A stretch of 33,359 nucleotides of DNA. Source: Hungateiclostridiaceae bacterium UBA1305 (lineage in GTDB: Bacteria > Bacillota > Clostridia > Acetivibrionales > DTU013). Under the pieces are notes generated by a model. It saw only the letters and a list, made by a program, of their open reading frames with translations, was not told where the DNA came from and did no database searches. Below are positions 33,245-33,359 of the stretch, piece by piece. The stretch's first letter is position 1. Each line of letters starts with the position of its first letter. The stretch is taken from assembly GCA_002307275.1 (NCBI GenBank), contig DBTX01000055.1, forward strand, positions 1 through 33,359, given 5' to 3'. A program made the position numbers and the translations under genes.

Positions 33245-33359
33245 TATTAAATACAATCAAAAAGGGACGTACCCCGGCTGTAAACCTCGAGGTGTGTCCA
33301 AAACGCTTCAGCGTCAAAAGGGACATTCCTCAGGCCCTACAGCTATGCTTCCTGTTGAG
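33245..33359. other. Intergenic right edge with GGGACGT-type motif
   Basis: AAAAAGGGACGTACCCC (33259-33275) and AAAAGGGACATTCC (33318-33331) are partly repeated. ACGCTTCAGCGT (33303-33314) is a short palindrome. This type of sequence recurs between genes of many Firmicutes as degenerate repeat debris. The promoter of the MFS gene should be here but no good hexamer pair was found. Confidence 0.3.

Noticed and set aside
1..33359. CRISPR array, tRNA, rRNA, prophage or defence island
   Set aside because: No regularly spaced repeats, no tRNA-like cloverleaf, no phage or nuclease-defence gene was seen.

Overview
The window looks like a chromosomal segment of a Gram-positive anaerobe of the Clostridia. 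Base composition is moderately AT-rich, AGGAGG-type ribosome binding sites are strong, and GTG and TTG starts are used. It carries a YesM/YesN two-component pair, a lipoprotein sugar-binding protein, and a radical SAM / DUF2344 / RNase G block familiar from Clostridia. The species cannot be fixed from the sequence. Almost every gene is on the minus strand; only the ROK regulator is on plus. All functions are assigned from motifs and gene context by eye.

Region 1 (1-5050, minus) is an export operon: marR, a TolC-fold secreted protein, an HlyD-type adaptor and two ABC-2 permeases, the second cut by the left edge. A near-identical 17-bp imperfect palindrome lies before marR and again before the TolC-like gene, and is probably the MarR operator. 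No ATPase gene is visible. Region 2 (5050-7410) holds a membrane-anchored Cache-GGDEF diguanylate cyclase between non-coding, probably decayed stretches.

Region 3 (7414-22430, minus) is a 15-kb unidirectional carbohydrate locus. In transcription order: PfkB sugar kinase, D-lyxose/mannose isomerase, mannitol-1-phosphate dehydrogenase-like enzyme, a tiny ORF, YesM kinase, YesN regulator, ABC sugar-binding lipoprotein, two permeases, a possible 38-aa ORF, a GH130 enzyme, an unusual TIM-barrel/DUF3604 (PHP-like) fusion, a Gfo/Idh/MocA oxidoreductase, and the wreck of a large glycosidase, closing with a terminator hairpin. A ROK repressor gene (22615-23838, plus) diverges from it. The shared promoter region carries three inverted repeats laid over two good sigma-A promoters. 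A GH2 beta-mannosidase-like gene (23887-26379) and an AraC regulator follow. Together these suggest uptake of beta-mannosides, cleavage by GH2 and GH130, and a non-PTS route mannose -> fructose -> fructose 6-phosphate. The importer ATPase is absent and is presumably shared.

Region 4 (27598-33226, minus) is housekeeping: an MFS transporter, a TIGR03960-like radical SAM protein, a TIGR03936/DUF2344 protein and an RNase E/G. The AraC gene starts 3 nt after the RNase gene, so the accessory locus abuts this block directly.

The points most worth following are the TIM-barrel/DUF3604 fusion, the operator layout of the ROK promoter region, the collapsed glycosidase gene, the small ORFs tucked into the sugar operon, and the oversized TolC-like protein.
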